51,313 nt of DNA from Arcicella aurantiaca (GCF_003148625.1 NZ_QGGO01000002.1:37705-89017), one strand, 5' to 3'; shown: positions 23,830 through 32,343, numbered from the stretch's first letter. The notes: generated from the sequence alone by a model not told the origin. A program made the numbers and translations.

Positions 23830-24252
23830 TTATAAAATGCTTTCGTCAAAAAAATTGGTGAAGCCTTTCGAAATAAGATGATTTTTCAAAATAACATCTC
23901 GTGTCCAAAGTGGTACATTTAATTCGAGTGAGAGAGCAACAAATGGAGTGTCCTTATCATCTACATCTTTGCATAAATAATAAGCATCTATGAAATTTTT
24001 AACTGAAATTGTGGATTCATTTACGAAATATAACTTTTCTACAACTTTCTCAAAAAGAGTATGAGTATCTTCTTGAGTGCCTTTTGATTTTTCAAGAATC
24101 ATATCGTGATGCAAAAATGTTTCATAGACAAACAAATTTGGAGTCAAAAAGCTATAATCTTGTTGAGAAAAGAAGAATCTGGCACTTTTAGCTTGATTTT
24201 TATGTAGAAAAGCAAAAACTAAATTTGTATCAATGATTACTTCATTATTCAT
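23830..24252 (-). CDS. PIN-domain protein, probable VapC-like toxin
   Basis: 140-residue PIN nuclease. The acidic catalytic positions are visible: D8 in EVIIDTNLVFAFL, E44 in LFVYETFLHH, the DVDDKDTPFVALSLEL segment near 95-110, and D118 in LWTRDVIL. This matches the classic D...E...D...D arrangement. It overlaps its upstream partner by 8 bp, the usual order of antitoxin then toxin. The pair sits inside the histidine operon between hisF and hisIE, so it would be cotranscribed with housekeeping genes. Toxicity and RNA target are inferred from the family only. Confidence 0.85.
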   Translation of the reverse strand: MNNEVIIDTNLVFAFLHKNQAKSARFFFSQQDYSFLTPNLFVYETFLHHDMILEKSKGTQEDTHTLFEKVVEKLYFVNESTISVKNFIDAYYLCKDVDDKDTPFVALSLELNVPLWTRDVILKNHLISKGFTNFFDESIL

Positions 24253-24460
24253 CTTTTATGAATTTATGCTTATTTCTCTCCCACCAATGTGATTTCATTT
24301 CGTTGCCAATTGTTTGAATTGAATCATCGAAATCAACTTCATCAATTAATAATTTTACTTCAAGCCATTCTTTAAATTCTTTAAGAGTAGCTTCTGAAAT
24401 AGGACGTTTAATTCTAAATAAAACCTCCGTTGGTTGATATTCTATTGTTAAAGCTCCCAT
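24245..24460 (-). CDS. Probable antitoxin of the PIN toxin
   Basis: 71-residue acidic protein immediately upstream of, and overlapping by 8 bp, the PIN gene. It opens with a short beta strand (LTIEYQPTEVLFRI) followed by helices (SEATLKEFKEWLEVKLL) and a WWERNKHKFIKDE tail, a form seen in antitoxin-like partners of PIN proteins in Bacteroidota. No ribbon-helix-helix or AbrB DNA-binding motif is obvious. Assignment rests mainly on position and size. Confidence 0.7.
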   Translation of the reverse strand: MGALTIEYQPTEVLFRIKRPISEATLKEFKEWLEVKLLIDEVDFDDSIQTIGNEMKSHWWERNKHKFIKDE

Positions 24461-24498
24461 ATTACTAATATTTTATTTTCGTAAAGATACCAAAATTA

Positions 24499-25254
24499 TC
24501 ATAATCTTATCGCAACGCCTTTTTCTTTCAAATAGGTCTTTAAATCAATAATGTCTATTTCTTTAAAGTGAAAAATGCTGGCGGCAAGTCCTGCATCGGC
24601 TTTTCCTTCTGTAAATACGTCGTAAAAATGTTCCATCGTTCCTGCCCCACCCGAAGCAATAATTGGAATAGATGAATTTGCTGAAATAATAGAAGTTAGC
24701 TCATTGGCAAAACCAGCTTTTGTTCCGTCAGTATCCATTGAGGTCAAAAGAATTTCTCCTGCTCCTCTATCTTCTACTTCTTTTGCCCATGCAATGGTAC
24801 GTAATTCGGTTGGTTTGCGTCCGCCATGTGTATGAACGATATGTTCACCTTCAACAAAACGTGTATCAATGGCAACAATAATACATTGAGAACCAAAATT
24901 TAATGCTAATTCGTCAATTAATTCTGGTCTTCTAACTGCCGATGAATTGATAGAAACTTTATCAGCACCTGCATTCAATAAAGCTGAAACGTCTTCAATT
25001 GATGAAATACCACCGCCAACAGTAAAAGGAATATTTACGTGTCTGGCTACATTTCTAACTAAATCAATTAATGTTTTACGATTGTCAACGGTAGCGGTTA
25101 TATCCAAAAATACCAATTCATCAGCTCCTTGTTCAGCGTAAATGGCTCCCAATTCTACGGGGTCACCTGCATCACGAAGATTAACGAAATTAGTGCCTTT
25201 TACGGTTCTGCCATCTTTTATATCAAGGCAGGGAATTATTCTTTTTGTAAGCAT
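24499..25254 (-). CDS. hisF: Imidazole glycerol phosphate synthase cyclase subunit
   Basis: TIM-barrel cyclase that, with HisH, makes imidazole-glycerol phosphate and AICAR. At 251 residues it is full length. The catalytic Asp residues lie in [15 protein letters not shown] near 6-20 and [14 protein letters not shown] near 168-181; [11 protein letters not shown] near 80 and [13 protein letters not shown] near 198 are the phosphate sites. hisH is not in this window. It is transcribed after hisA across a 117-bp gap and before the PIN pair. Confidence 0.97.
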   Translation of the reverse strand: MLTKRIIPCLDIKDGRTVKGTNFVNLRDAGDPVELGAIYAEQGADELVFLDITATVDNRKTLIDLVRNVARHVNIPFTVGGGISSIEDVSALLNAGADKVSINSSAVRRPELIDELALNFGSQCIIVAIDTRFVEGEHIVHTHGGRKPTELRTIAWAKEVEDRGAGEILLTSMDTDGTKAGFANELTSIISANSSIPIIASGGAGTMEHFYDVFTEGKADAGLAASIFHFKEIDIIDLKTYLKEKGVAIRL

Positions 25255-25371
25255 GATTGCTAATTAATAGTTGATAGAGAATAGTGAACAACTTACCTTA
25301 ATTAAAGCTTCTGATTCTAATGGATTGTGAAAAATAACGACAAACTCCATTAGCATTAAAACTATTCACTT

Positions 25372-26094
25372 TTATCTGTTAAACTCTGCCAATTGTTTCA
25401 ACGTAACTCTACCCTCATAAATGGCTTTCCCGACGATTACTCCGAAAATATTCATTTCGTTCAACTTTACAATATCGTCAAAAACGGCAACGCCACCACT
25501 GGCAATTATGTGCAAGTCTGGGAATTTATCTTGCATTTTTTTATATAAATCAAAACTTGGCCCTTGCAAAAGTCCGTCTTTGGCTACATCTGTTGAAATG
25601 GTATATTTTGCTCCTTTTTCAATATATCCTCCTACAAAATCATAAACGGAGGCTGTTGTAGCTTCTTCCCAACCCGAAATAGCAATTTTCTCATCTCTGG
25701 CATCTGCTCCTAAAATGATTTTTTCACCACCATAACTTTTCAACCAACCTTCAAATAAGGTCGGATTCTTTACCGCAATGCTTCCGCCTGTTACTTGTTT
25801 TGCTCCTGAATTGAAAGCAACCGTAATCATTTCGTCTGATTGCACACCACCGCCAAAATCAATGTGTAAATCGGTTTTAGTAGCAATTCTTTCAAGCACT
25901 TTATGATTTACGATTTTCTTTTGTTTTGCTCCGTCCAAATCCACTAAATGTAGGCGAGTGATTCCTGCATCTTCAAAAGATTTAGCAACCTCCAAAGGGT
26001 CTTCGTTATAAATTGTTTTTTGGGAATAATCGCCTTGTGTAAGACGAACACATTTGCCATCAATAAGGTCAATGGCTGGAATAATTTGTATCAT
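25372..26094 (-). CDS. hisA: ProFAR isomerase (HisA)
   Basis: TIM-barrel isomerase of histidine biosynthesis, 240 residues. Catalytic acids are in IIPAIDLIDGKCVRL near 4-18 and STDVAKDGLLQGP near 124-140. Half-barrel phosphate sites are IDFGGGVQSDEMI near 78 and IIASGGVAVFDD near 196. The start is an ATG at 26094. Upstream, instead of hisH, lies an uncharacterised overlapping gene pair. Confidence 0.97.
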   Translation of the reverse strand: MIQIIPAIDLIDGKCVRLTQGDYSQKTIYNEDPLEVAKSFEDAGITRLHLVDLDGAKQKKIVNHKVLERIATKTDLHIDFGGGVQSDEMITVAFNSGAKQVTGGSIAVKNPTLFEGWLKSYGGEKIILGADARDEKIAISGWEEATTASVYDFVGGYIEKGAKYTISTDVAKDGLLQGPSFDLYKKMQDKFPDLHIIASGGVAVFDDIVKLNEMNIFGVIVGKAIYEGRVTLKQLAEFNR

Positions 26095-26120
26095 TTGATT
26101 TTGAAGGAATTTTATAAAAG

Positions 26121-26621
26121 CTATTTCCCTCTGTTATAGCTTTCTATCAGTTTTAAGAAAGCGGTAGAAATTTCTACCTTATAAGGATTTTTTTCCTTAA
26201 AGATAATTGAGACAGGAAACAATTGATGATTTTCATCTTTAATGATGGCATCCATTTTTAGGAAATCATCATTAGTGAAATACAAAAACCATTGTCTAAA
26301 TTTTCTATGTCGAACAAGTTGCCTTTCGTCAGAAGAATCACAAATATAAATCGTTAAATATTCATCGCTTTGCTCATAAAAATCTCTAAAAATACCCGCA
26401 ATTGTATAAGAAGTTCTTGCGTCAAATATTGGGTTTTTACTTGTAGGATTGTCTGCAACGATGATTGAAAACTCATAAGTATTTTCATTAAACAATACTT
26501 CGTTAAACAAATAATCTGTTGGGGTAAATCTTACTTCGTAAAAAATTTCTTTATCAGTTTCAAAAAAATAGCTATTACTTCTCCCACCTCTAAATTCAAA
26601 TTCATATCCTTGGTATGACAA
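26121..26621 (-). CDS. Uncharacterised protein (possible DUF6169 family), TTG start
   Basis: 166 residues, alpha/beta, soluble. Features include an opening YEFEFRGGRSNSYFFETDKEI, an aromatic-rich YEVRFTPTDYLFNE strand, SIIVADNPTSKNPIFDARTSYTI split by turns, and a middle motif VRHRKFRQWFLYF. It resembles the DUF6169-type proteins of Bacteroidota, with low certainty. The apparent start is TTG at 26621, inside the 3' end of the preceding 60-residue gene (20-bp overlap), so the two are probably translationally coupled. Two-gene overlapping cassettes of this kind, placed in a biosynthetic operon, often turn out to be toxin-antitoxin-like; there is no direct evidence here. Confidence 0.65.
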   Translation of the reverse strand: MSYQGYEFEFRGGRSNSYFFETDKEIFYEVRFTPTDYLFNEVLFNENTYEFSIIVADNPTSKNPIFDARTSYTIAGIFRDFYEQSDEYLTIYICDSSDERQLVRHRKFRQWFLYFTNDDFLKMDAIIKDENHQLFPVSIIFKEKNPYKVEISTAFLKLIESYNRGK

Positions 26622-26784
26622 TTCCTTTTTTTGCTTTTTTTTCCCGAAGTCTATTTTTTAATTCTTGAAATTCTGGTGTAAGAGCAAATTCTTTACTCTC
26701 TTGCTCATTTTGTTTTTTGCGTTCTTTCCATTGTTTAATGAAATTCTTAGCATTTATCGAGGTATTTTTTTGTATCGTTTCCAT
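26602..26784 (-). CDS. Small basic helical protein overlapping the 166-residue partner
   Basis: 60 residues, strongly charged and helical (KNFIKQWKERKKQNEQESKEF, then FQELKNRLREKKAKK), ending in KGIVIPRI. It could be a nucleic-acid-binding or antitoxin-type partner. It overlaps the downstream gene by 20 bp. I recognise no family. Confidence 0.55.
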   Translation of the reverse strand: METIQKNTSINAKNFIKQWKERKKQNEQESKEFALTPEFQELKNRLREKKAKKGIVIPRI

Positions 26785-26802
26785 CTGATTTTACCTTTAT
26801 TG

Positions 26803-27222
26803 TTAACTACAACTCTTACAAACACCCTGTACTAAAAGATTGGTTTCAACACGCAGATAACCTTCTGGAAGAATAATACTTGGAATCGTCACGTGGTCTA
26901 AACAAGTTGTTAGCCCGCAAGTTGTACATTTAAAATGTACATGGTCATGATGATGTTTGTGGTCTTCTGTATGGCAATTCGCTTTGCAAATGGCATATTT
27001 TACGCCACCTTCATCATCTAATACTTTATGGATTATGCCTTTATCTAAAAACGTTTTTAGGGTTCGATAAACGGTTACTCGGTCAAACTGCTCGGTCAAT
27101 TGCCCTTCCACATCCGCATGAGCGAGTGCATGAGGCTTGCTCATGAATACCTGCAAGATTTCTTCCCGACAATCTGTTTGACGGAGTTTATAGTCTTTGA
27201 GTATGGTTTTTATTTCGCTCAT
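26803..27222 (-). CDS. Fur family transcriptional regulator
   Basis: Metal-dependent repressor, 139 residues from the ATG at 27222. An upstream frame to 27252 reads into repeat DNA and I discount it. The N-terminal winged helix has LRQTDCREEILQVF and the recognition helix DRVTVYRTLKTFLDKG. The metal-rich region HTEDHKHHHDHVHFKCTTCG carries the histidines, and CTTCGLTTC and a terminal CKSC supply two cysteine pairs for structural zinc. The histidine-rich loop is unusually dense (seven His in about 12 residues), which may suit a Zn (Zur-like) or Fe sensor; the metal cannot be fixed from sequence. Confidence 0.92.
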   Translation of the reverse strand: MSEIKTILKDYKLRQTDCREEILQVFMSKPHALAHADVEGQLTEQFDRVTVYRTLKTFLDKGIIHKVLDDEGGVKYAICKANCHTEDHKHHHDHVHFKCTTCGLTTCLDHVTIPSIILPEGYLRVETNLLVQGVCKSCS

Positions 27223-27235
27223 TACTTTTCGGCAA

Positions 27236-27333
27236 AAGGGTGAACGGTACACAGCGAACGGTAGTTTTCAAAACAGAAATACGGAAAATTTACCGTCAAA
27301 TCCGTTTACCTTTTACCGTTCACCATTCACCGT
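27236..27333. repeat. Inverted word repeat (GTGAACGGTA family) upstream of the Fur gene
   Basis: Left part GGTGAACGGTACACAGCGAACGGTAG, right part ACCTTTTACCGTTCACCATTCACCG (each written here only in part). They are reverse-complement-like and flank an A/T-rich centre. The patch fills the gap from the membrane-protein stop to just before the Fur start, so it would form the leader of the Fur mRNA. Confidence 0.75.
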
Positions 27334-27774
27334 TTAGAATAATTTATCCCAAGGAATACGACTTAACAAAAGAACAAGTCCTAAACCGAAGAAAATCAAG
27401 GCATTTTTATGTCTTACTGCTGAATCGGTTGCTCTTTTATTTTTTGAATAACCCACTGTAATTAAAGCAATGGCAATGATATTTGTAAAAATATGCTCAA
27501 CTGCAATTTTACGATATTCAGCAATTTTCATTACTTCTGAACCTAATTCTGTAAAGGCTTTTAGTCCAAAAGGGCTTAAAAATAAATATAAAACCAAGCC
27601 AATCAATAATTGTGTGTGATTTGAAATCAAGAAGAAAAGACCCAATTTACGGTCTGTTTCAGTAAATTCAGATTTTGAACTAAGTCCCATTGCGGCTTTC
27701 ACCAAAACAACCAGACCTAATATCATCACAACAAAAAAAAGTGTCTTGTGAATAAGTTGAAAAATTTCGTACAT
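27334..27774 (-). CDS. Four-TM membrane protein with conserved histidines (cytochrome-b-like)
   Basis: 146 residues, four TM helices at about 5-26, 44-66, 92-107 and 124-142. Histidines lie at or near the membrane in helix 1 (LIHKTLF), helix 2 (ISNHTQLLIG), helix 3 (VEHIFTN) and the loop RHKNALIF, an arrangement reminiscent of small b-type heme membrane proteins of the SirB/CopD kind. Heme binding is an inference. It lies upstream of the Fur gene on the same strand, separated by a word-repeat patch. Confidence 0.65.
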   Translation of the reverse strand: MYEIFQLIHKTLFFVVMILGLVVLVKAAMGLSSKSEFTETDRKLGLFFLISNHTQLLIGLVLYLFLSPFGLKAFTELGSEVMKIAEYRKIAVEHIFTNIIAIALITVGYSKNKRATDSAVRHKNALIFFGLGLVLLLSRIPWDKLF

Positions 27775-28119
27775 AATCTTGGGATTTTGATTTATTATTT
27801 TTCATCAAAGATACAAAACAATGTTTTCAATGACCATGTAATATTGCAAAAACAGTAAAAGTTAGCCTATCAATGACAATAAAGATGAGCCCCGATGTTA
27901 CCGATTTTCCTTTGAAATATTCAAAATTATCATATCAGGAGAATCTTTCCTGCATTTGTGGTGTTTCTTCAAAACAGGAAAGATTTCTGTGGTATTTCCA
28001 ATATTAATCTGCCCACTAACGTTCATTCTAAAATGATTATAGAGCGAATTTTAAAATAACTAATTTACGTTCCGTAACTTTGCAGACACAAAAACAACAA
28101 GAGAATAGACTCTATTACA
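27775..28119. other. 345-bp intergenic region with an 11-bp-stem inverted repeat
   Basis: The region separates divergent genes. AATCTTTCCTG (27942-27952) and its complement CAGGAAAGATT (27975-27985) form an inverted repeat with a 22-base loop. TAACTTTG at 28075-28082 is the likely -7 element for the DUF4833 gene. No ORF or known RNA is visible. Confidence 0.6.
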
Positions 28120-28680
28120 ATGCAATTTTTCAAAACCACACTGCTTTTTTCTATTTTATTGACATTCAATATTTTAGCACAAAAAAACAAAAATACAGTA
28201 CCCAGTTCAGCCGAACAATTTCCGATTCCTGCTAAAACTCCAAATCAATTATTTTATATTCAGCGTAGCTCAAACATTAATACTATAATCTACGATGCCA
28301 ACTTAGGTTCTGACAAAAAATTAGACCCTAAAAATCCTGTTCATACTTACTGGATTCGTTATACAGAAGGCAATAAAAAACAAGAGCTTACGGGTATTCA
28401 ACGTTCATTGGCTTATGGGTTGCACACCAAACCTGTGGTGGGAGAAGTGAATAGTTATGATGGCTACTTTTTTGCTTACCGTAAACGTAGATTTGTCGTA
28501 AAACAAAACGCAAAAGGCGAACCAATTGCTTTATTTCCAATCAATGGGAAAATGCAAATCTTAGAAAAGGTTTTTGTCAAAGTAGATGAAAGCGGTATGA
28601 TGCCTTCGGTAATTTATATCGAACTTTGGGGACGTGATACCAATACAGACAAAGAAGTTTACGAGAAGTTTAAGCCGTAA
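28120..28680 (+). CDS. DUF4833 domain-containing secreted protein
   Basis: 186 residues with a signal peptide (MQFFKTTLLFSILLTFNILAQ). The mature protein matches the DUF4833 family: FYIQRSSNINTIIYDANLG near 46-64, HTYWIRYTEGNKKQELTGIQ near 78, AYGLHTKPV near 102 and VIYIELWGRD near 164. It is probably periplasmic; no activity is known. Its own TAACTTTG promoter element lies 38 bases upstream of the ATG. Confidence 0.82.
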   Translation: MQFFKTTLLFSILLTFNILAQKNKNTVPSSAEQFPIPAKTPNQLFYIQRSSNINTIIYDANLGSDKKLDPKNPVHTYWIRYTEGNKKQELTGIQRSLAYGLHTKPVVGEVNSYDGYFFAYRKRRFVVKQNAKGEPIALFPINGKMQILEKVFVKVDESGMMPSVIYIELWGRDTNTDKEVYEKFKP

Positions 28681-28839
28681 AAACCTCCTATCCATTCAAT
28701 ATCCCTTTGAACACATAAAAACAATTTTCAAAACTGAATAATTTATTTTTGAGTTATAAACAATAATTGAATAAGCAGATAAGAGTAAAATCCTACGAGC
28801 TATTCTCTTTAATTTGTACAACCAAAACTTAAAAATAAT

Positions 28840-30615
28840 ATGTTACAATTTCTGAAATATGTATTTGCAACCATAATAGGGTTACTTCTATTTACAATTA
28901 TCGGGGTTATCATTCTGGCGGGTATCGGAGCGGCAGTAGGTTCTTCTGAGGAAGCTACATCTTTAAAAGATAAATCTGTTCTAAAATTAGACCTTAATCG
29001 TCCAATCGTTGAAAATGCTTCTGATGACAACAATCCTTTCAAAAGCTTAGGAGGTCCTTTTGTAGAAGATACCGAAGAAATGGGTTTAGTTCAAATCAGA
29101 GATGGCTTAAAACGTGCTGCTGCTGATAGCCATATCAAAGGAATTTATTTGCAAGCCCATTATCCACAAGCAGGTTATTCAACTTTAGAAGAAATCCGTA
29201 ATGCTCTGATAGAATTTAAAAAATCAGGAAAATTCGTTTATAGTTATGGCGAAATGTTCTCTGAAAAAGGCTATTACTTAACCTCTGTTGCGGATAAAAT
29301 CTACTTAAATCCGTCGGGCGGAATGGATTTCAACGGTATCAGTGCTGAAGTTAGTTTCTTTAAAGGAGCGTTAGATAAATTAGATATTAAACCTGTTATT
29401 TTCCGTGTGGGCGAGTACAAATCAGCCGTTGAACCGTATTTACGTGAAAATATGAGTGATGCCAACAAAGCACAATATACTTCGCTTTTAGGTTCTTTGA
29501 ACGACCATATTTACGGTCAAATTGCTAAATCGAGAAATCTTCAAGTTGCAGATTTAAAGAAAGTTGCGGACGACTTAATCGCTTATAAACCACAAGGTGC
29601 ATTGGCTTCTAAATTGATTAGTAATGTTGGATATTACGATGAATTTGAAACTGCTTTAAAGAAAGAATTGAAAGCGGATGAAGACGATAAAATTGAATTT
29701 GTAGGTTTAAGCAAGTTTTTAAAAGCAGAATCAGCTATTCCTTATAATGATTCTGAAAATAAAATTGCGGTAATTGTGGGTGAAGGTGCAATTGTGGGAG
29801 CAAAAGCCGACAAAGGAAATATTGGTTCTGACGACTGGGTGGCTGAACTTCGTAAAGCTCGTGATGATAAGAAAATCAAAGCTATTGTTTTAAGAATTGA
29901 TAGCCCTGGTGGTTCGGCATTGGCTTCTGACGTGATGTGGAGAGAAGTGGAATTAGCGAAAAAAGTAAAACCTGTTATTGCTTCAATGGGTGACTATGCC
30001 GCTTCTGGAGGATATTATATGGCAATGGCTGCCGATGAAATTGTGGCTCAACCAACAACGATTACAGGCTCAATCGGGATTTTTGCTCAGTTTTTCAATT
30101 TTGAGAATTTCTTGAAAAATAAATTAGGAATCACTCACGACCGTGTAAATACCAACGCTCACTCAGATTTCCCAACGGTTACTCGTGACATGGACGAATT
30201 TGAAAAAGCATGGTTTCAGAAAAGTATTGAAGCAGGTTACGAAACCTTTACTTCAAAAGCAGCAAAAGGTCGTAAAATGAGCATTGACAAACTGAAATCG
30301 CTTGCAGGCGGACGAGTTTGGTCTGGCATTGAAGCAAAACAAAACGGCTTAGTTGATGAATTAGGAGGTTTGGAAGATGCGGTAAAACTGGCTGCTAAAA
30401 AAGCAAAATTGAAAGATGGCGACTTCAAAACAAGATTTTATCCACAACCTAAAAACTTCTTTGAAGAGTTTTTGGATAAAAAAGAAGATGAAGCCGAAGC
30501 AAAAATCTTACAAACACAATTTGGAGATTTAGCCCCTTACGTAAAACAATTGAAAGACTTAAAAGCACGTGAAGGCGTAATGATGTTGATGCCAGAAGTG
30601 ATTGAATTTAAGTAA
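28840..30615 (+). CDS. sppA: Signal peptide peptidase SppA (67-kDa type)
   Basis: Membrane-anchored serine protease that degrades cleaved signal peptides. It has an N-terminal TM helix (about 5-32) and tandem S49 domains over 591 residues, the long two-domain form. The catalytic Lys lies in the N-terminal domain (FRVGEYKSAVEPYLRENMS near 190-207) and the nucleophile Ser in the C-terminal domain (MGDYAASGGYYMAMAADEI near 384-402), matching the Ser/Lys dyad of E. coli SppA. VLRIDSPGGSALASD near 347 is the other hallmark. The preceding 28681-28839 gap shows no extra gene. A long hairpin with a T-run follows. Confidence 0.96.
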   Translation: MLQFLKYVFATIIGLLLFTIIGVIILAGIGAAVGSSEEATSLKDKSVLKLDLNRPIVENASDDNNPFKSLGGPFVEDTEEMGLVQIRDGLKRAAADSHIKGIYLQAHYPQAGYSTLEEIRNALIEFKKSGKFVYSYGEMFSEKGYYLTSVADKIYLNPSGGMDFNGISAEVSFFKGALDKLDIKPVIFRVGEYKSAVEPYLRENMSDANKAQYTSLLGSLNDHIYGQIAKSRNLQVADLKKVADDLIAYKPQGALASKLISNVGYYDEFETALKKELKADEDDKIEFVGLSKFLKAESAIPYNDSENKIAVIVGEGAIVGAKADKGNIGSDDWVAELRKARDDKKIKAIVLRIDSPGGSALASDVMWREVELAKKVKPVIASMGDYAASGGYYMAMAADEIVAQPTTITGSIGIFAQFFNFENFLKNKLGITHDRVNTNAHSDFPTVTRDMDEFEKAWFQKSIEAGYETFTSKAAKGRKMSIDKLKSLAGGRVWSGIEAKQNGLVDELGGLEDAVKLAAKKAKLKDGDFKTRFYPQPKNFFEEFLDKKEDEAEAKILQTQFGDLAPYVKQLKDLKAREGVMMLMPEVIEFK

Positions 30616-30624
30616 TTTTATACT

Positions 30625-30737
30625 CGCTTCTTGATATTTTAAATATGGTGATTAGGTATTGGTAATTAGAAAATTGGTAAAATGCTTATTTCTAATTTAT
30701 CATTCTCTTGAAAATTTATTTAAAATATCAAGAAGCG
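30625..30737. terminator. Terminator with a 20-bp perfect stem and a word repeat in its loop
   Basis: CGCTTCTTGATATTTTAAAT (30625-30644) is perfectly complementary to 30718-30737, which is followed by TTTTTT. The 73-base loop consists of GGTAATTAG-type words followed by CTAATTTATC-type reverse-complement words. The terminator thus looks as if a low-complexity patch had grown inside its loop. Confidence 0.8.
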
Positions 30738-30769
30738 TTTTTTCTACTATCATCTAAAATTATACTTAC

Positions 30770-31282
30770 ATGAATAATTCTATCCAAATTCACAATCAAA
30801 TTTTTGAAATTGATTACCATCCTGCTACGGTAGTTCAATCAGACAAATATGAAGAAAGTAGTTTTATCACCAACAATTCATGGTCGCATACACCTAAACA
30901 TGACTTAGCTTTTCGTCTAAAAAATACTGACCAAGAGTTCTTCTTTACAACTGAATATAGTGCAATAAGAGCATACGTTGGGCAAGAGGTACATTTGATA
31001 ACTTTAAATAAAAAAATCATTGGTTTTCTAAACACTAAAAGCAACGATTATTATTATCTGACCAATAAATTTGCTCGTATTTTGGGCTTTGGAGTTAGTT
31101 GGAAATGGATTTTATTGATTGAAATATTATTAGGAATAGCTTTATTTTCTACAAAAGAATATTCTCCAAGAAGTACCATTATACTTGCTCTTTTTATTGT
31201 TCCAGCTATCTACTGGATATTGATGCGAATTTATAATTTATATCTTGAAAAGAAGATTGATAAAGTTGTATCAAATGGCTAA
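30770..31282 (+). CDS. Hypothetical protein with two C-terminal TM helices
   Basis: 170 residues. A soluble N-terminal part of about 105 residues has beta-rich, aromatic sequence (FEIDYHPATVV, FRLKNTDQEFFFTTEYSA). It is followed by two TM helices (about 115-128 and 137-155) separated by a short loop, and a basic C-terminus (YLEKKIDKVVSNG). No family recognised. It starts 33 bases after the sppA terminator, and no -7 element is convincing. Confidence 0.65.
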   Translation: MNNSIQIHNQIFEIDYHPATVVQSDKYEESSFITNNSWSHTPKHDLAFRLKNTDQEFFFTTEYSAIRAYVGQEVHLITLNKKIIGFLNTKSNDYYYLTNKFARILGFGVSWKWILLIEILLGIALFSTKEYSPRSTIILALFIVPAIYWILMRIYNLYLEKKIDKVVSNG

Positions 31283-31365
31283 ACACTCCGTAAAACAATT
31301 GTCTAAATCCAATTATATTTCTATCTTTAACATCATTTTATCTCCTATAAACGCATTTACTCAAC

Positions 31366-31827
31366 ATGACGGAAACATTAGAATCACCTAAACAAGACTT
31401 ACAAAGTACGTGGTTTGATAATTTTGTGGCTAAATTGAGAGTCCACGAACTGGCTTTAGAAACCAATACTGCTTCAGAAGAAGTAAGAAGTTTTTATGAT
31501 ACTATATTCTCTGGTAATATTGATTCAATGGCTTTGATGAATAAAACGCATATTCAAAAACATTTTGTTGGTAAAATTATTGTGGATTATGTCAAAATTA
31601 TCCATCAAAATTCGCCCCTAAAATTAGCATTTGACTATAATGACTCAGAAATATTAGTATGGGCTGAAATTCCAAACGATGATGAAGCTATGGAAAGAAA
31701 ATTGATTATGGCGGAAGCTAAAATCAATGCAAAATACCATGAGTTTGGGTTTGATATGACTACTACTATTGTTGAAGCTCGTGATTTTATGGCTATTCCA
31801 AATCATTATAAAACTTTCATTGATTAA
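31366..31827 (+). CDS. Uncharacterised partner gene of the HEPN-like protein
   Basis: 153 residues, soluble, alpha/beta, with NFVAKLRVHELALETNTASE near the N-terminus, AFDYNDSEILVWAEIPNDDE near the middle and FDMTTTIVEARDFMAIP near the end. It lacks the GSxxxGxxxxSDxD motif of MNT-type antitoxins. It lies 24 bp upstream of the HEPN-like gene on the same strand, which suggests a two-gene unit. No family recognised. Confidence 0.65.
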   Translation: MTETLESPKQDLQSTWFDNFVAKLRVHELALETNTASEEVRSFYDTIFSGNIDSMALMNKTHIQKHFVGKIIVDYVKIIHQNSPLKLAFDYNDSEILVWAEIPNDDEAMERKLIMAEAKINAKYHEFGFDMTTTIVEARDFMAIPNHYKTFID

Positions 31828-31851
31828 CCTAATTAATTCTACTCCAATCAT

Positions 31852-32343
31852 TTGGCTACTTTTGAAGAACACATTAATCAAGCAAAACGAAATCTTGCTT
31901 TTTTAGAATCCATTAACCATAATATCAAAGATTGTATTGACTGGCAAGTTACAGTTTGTTTTTATACGGCTTTACACCTCATTAATGCTCATTTGGCTAC
32001 ATTTGACCTTCAATATCGAAAGCACGTTGATGTAAAAGATGCCCTAAATCCTGAGCGAACATTATCCATTTCTAAACTTCCCGAAGATGAATACATAGCT
32101 TATGCAGCCTTGCAAATGTTATCACGTAGGTCACGTTATTTAGTCAATGAAAAAGATAGACAAATAGGTGCAACTACTGCATTTTTAACCCATGATATTC
32201 ATTTGGCAAAATCAATTAAACATTTGGATTGTTTAGTAACATTTTTTCAGAATAAATATAGTGTTTTTCTTCCTTCTGTATCTATCCAATGCCCTGATTT
32301 GAAAAGTCAATCATTGAAATATTTTACAAAAAAAGTCTCCTAA
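31852..32343 (+). CDS. HEPN-like protein, TTG start
   Basis: 163 residues, all-helical. The pattern CIDWQVTVCFYTALHLINAHL near 27-47, then RKHVDVKDAL near 56 and EYIAYAALQMLSRRSRYLV near 82-100, resembles HEPN proteins (helix with W/Y-aal, an R/H pair, then Y..L..R..RY). The R-x(4-6)-H ribonuclease motif is not clear; the nearest candidate is R-K-H. No ATG is present in frame upstream, so the TTG at 31852 is the likely start. The gene overlaps the convergent barrel gene by 4 bp. With its upstream partner it could be a defence or toxin-antitoxin-like unit; inference only. Confidence 0.6.
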   Translation: MATFEEHINQAKRNLAFLESINHNIKDCIDWQVTVCFYTALHLINAHLATFDLQYRKHVDVKDALNPERTLSISKLPEDEYIAYAALQMLSRRSRYLVNEKDRQIGATTAFLTHDIHLAKSIKHLDCLVTFFQNKYSVFLPSVSIQCPDLKSQSLKYFTKKVS

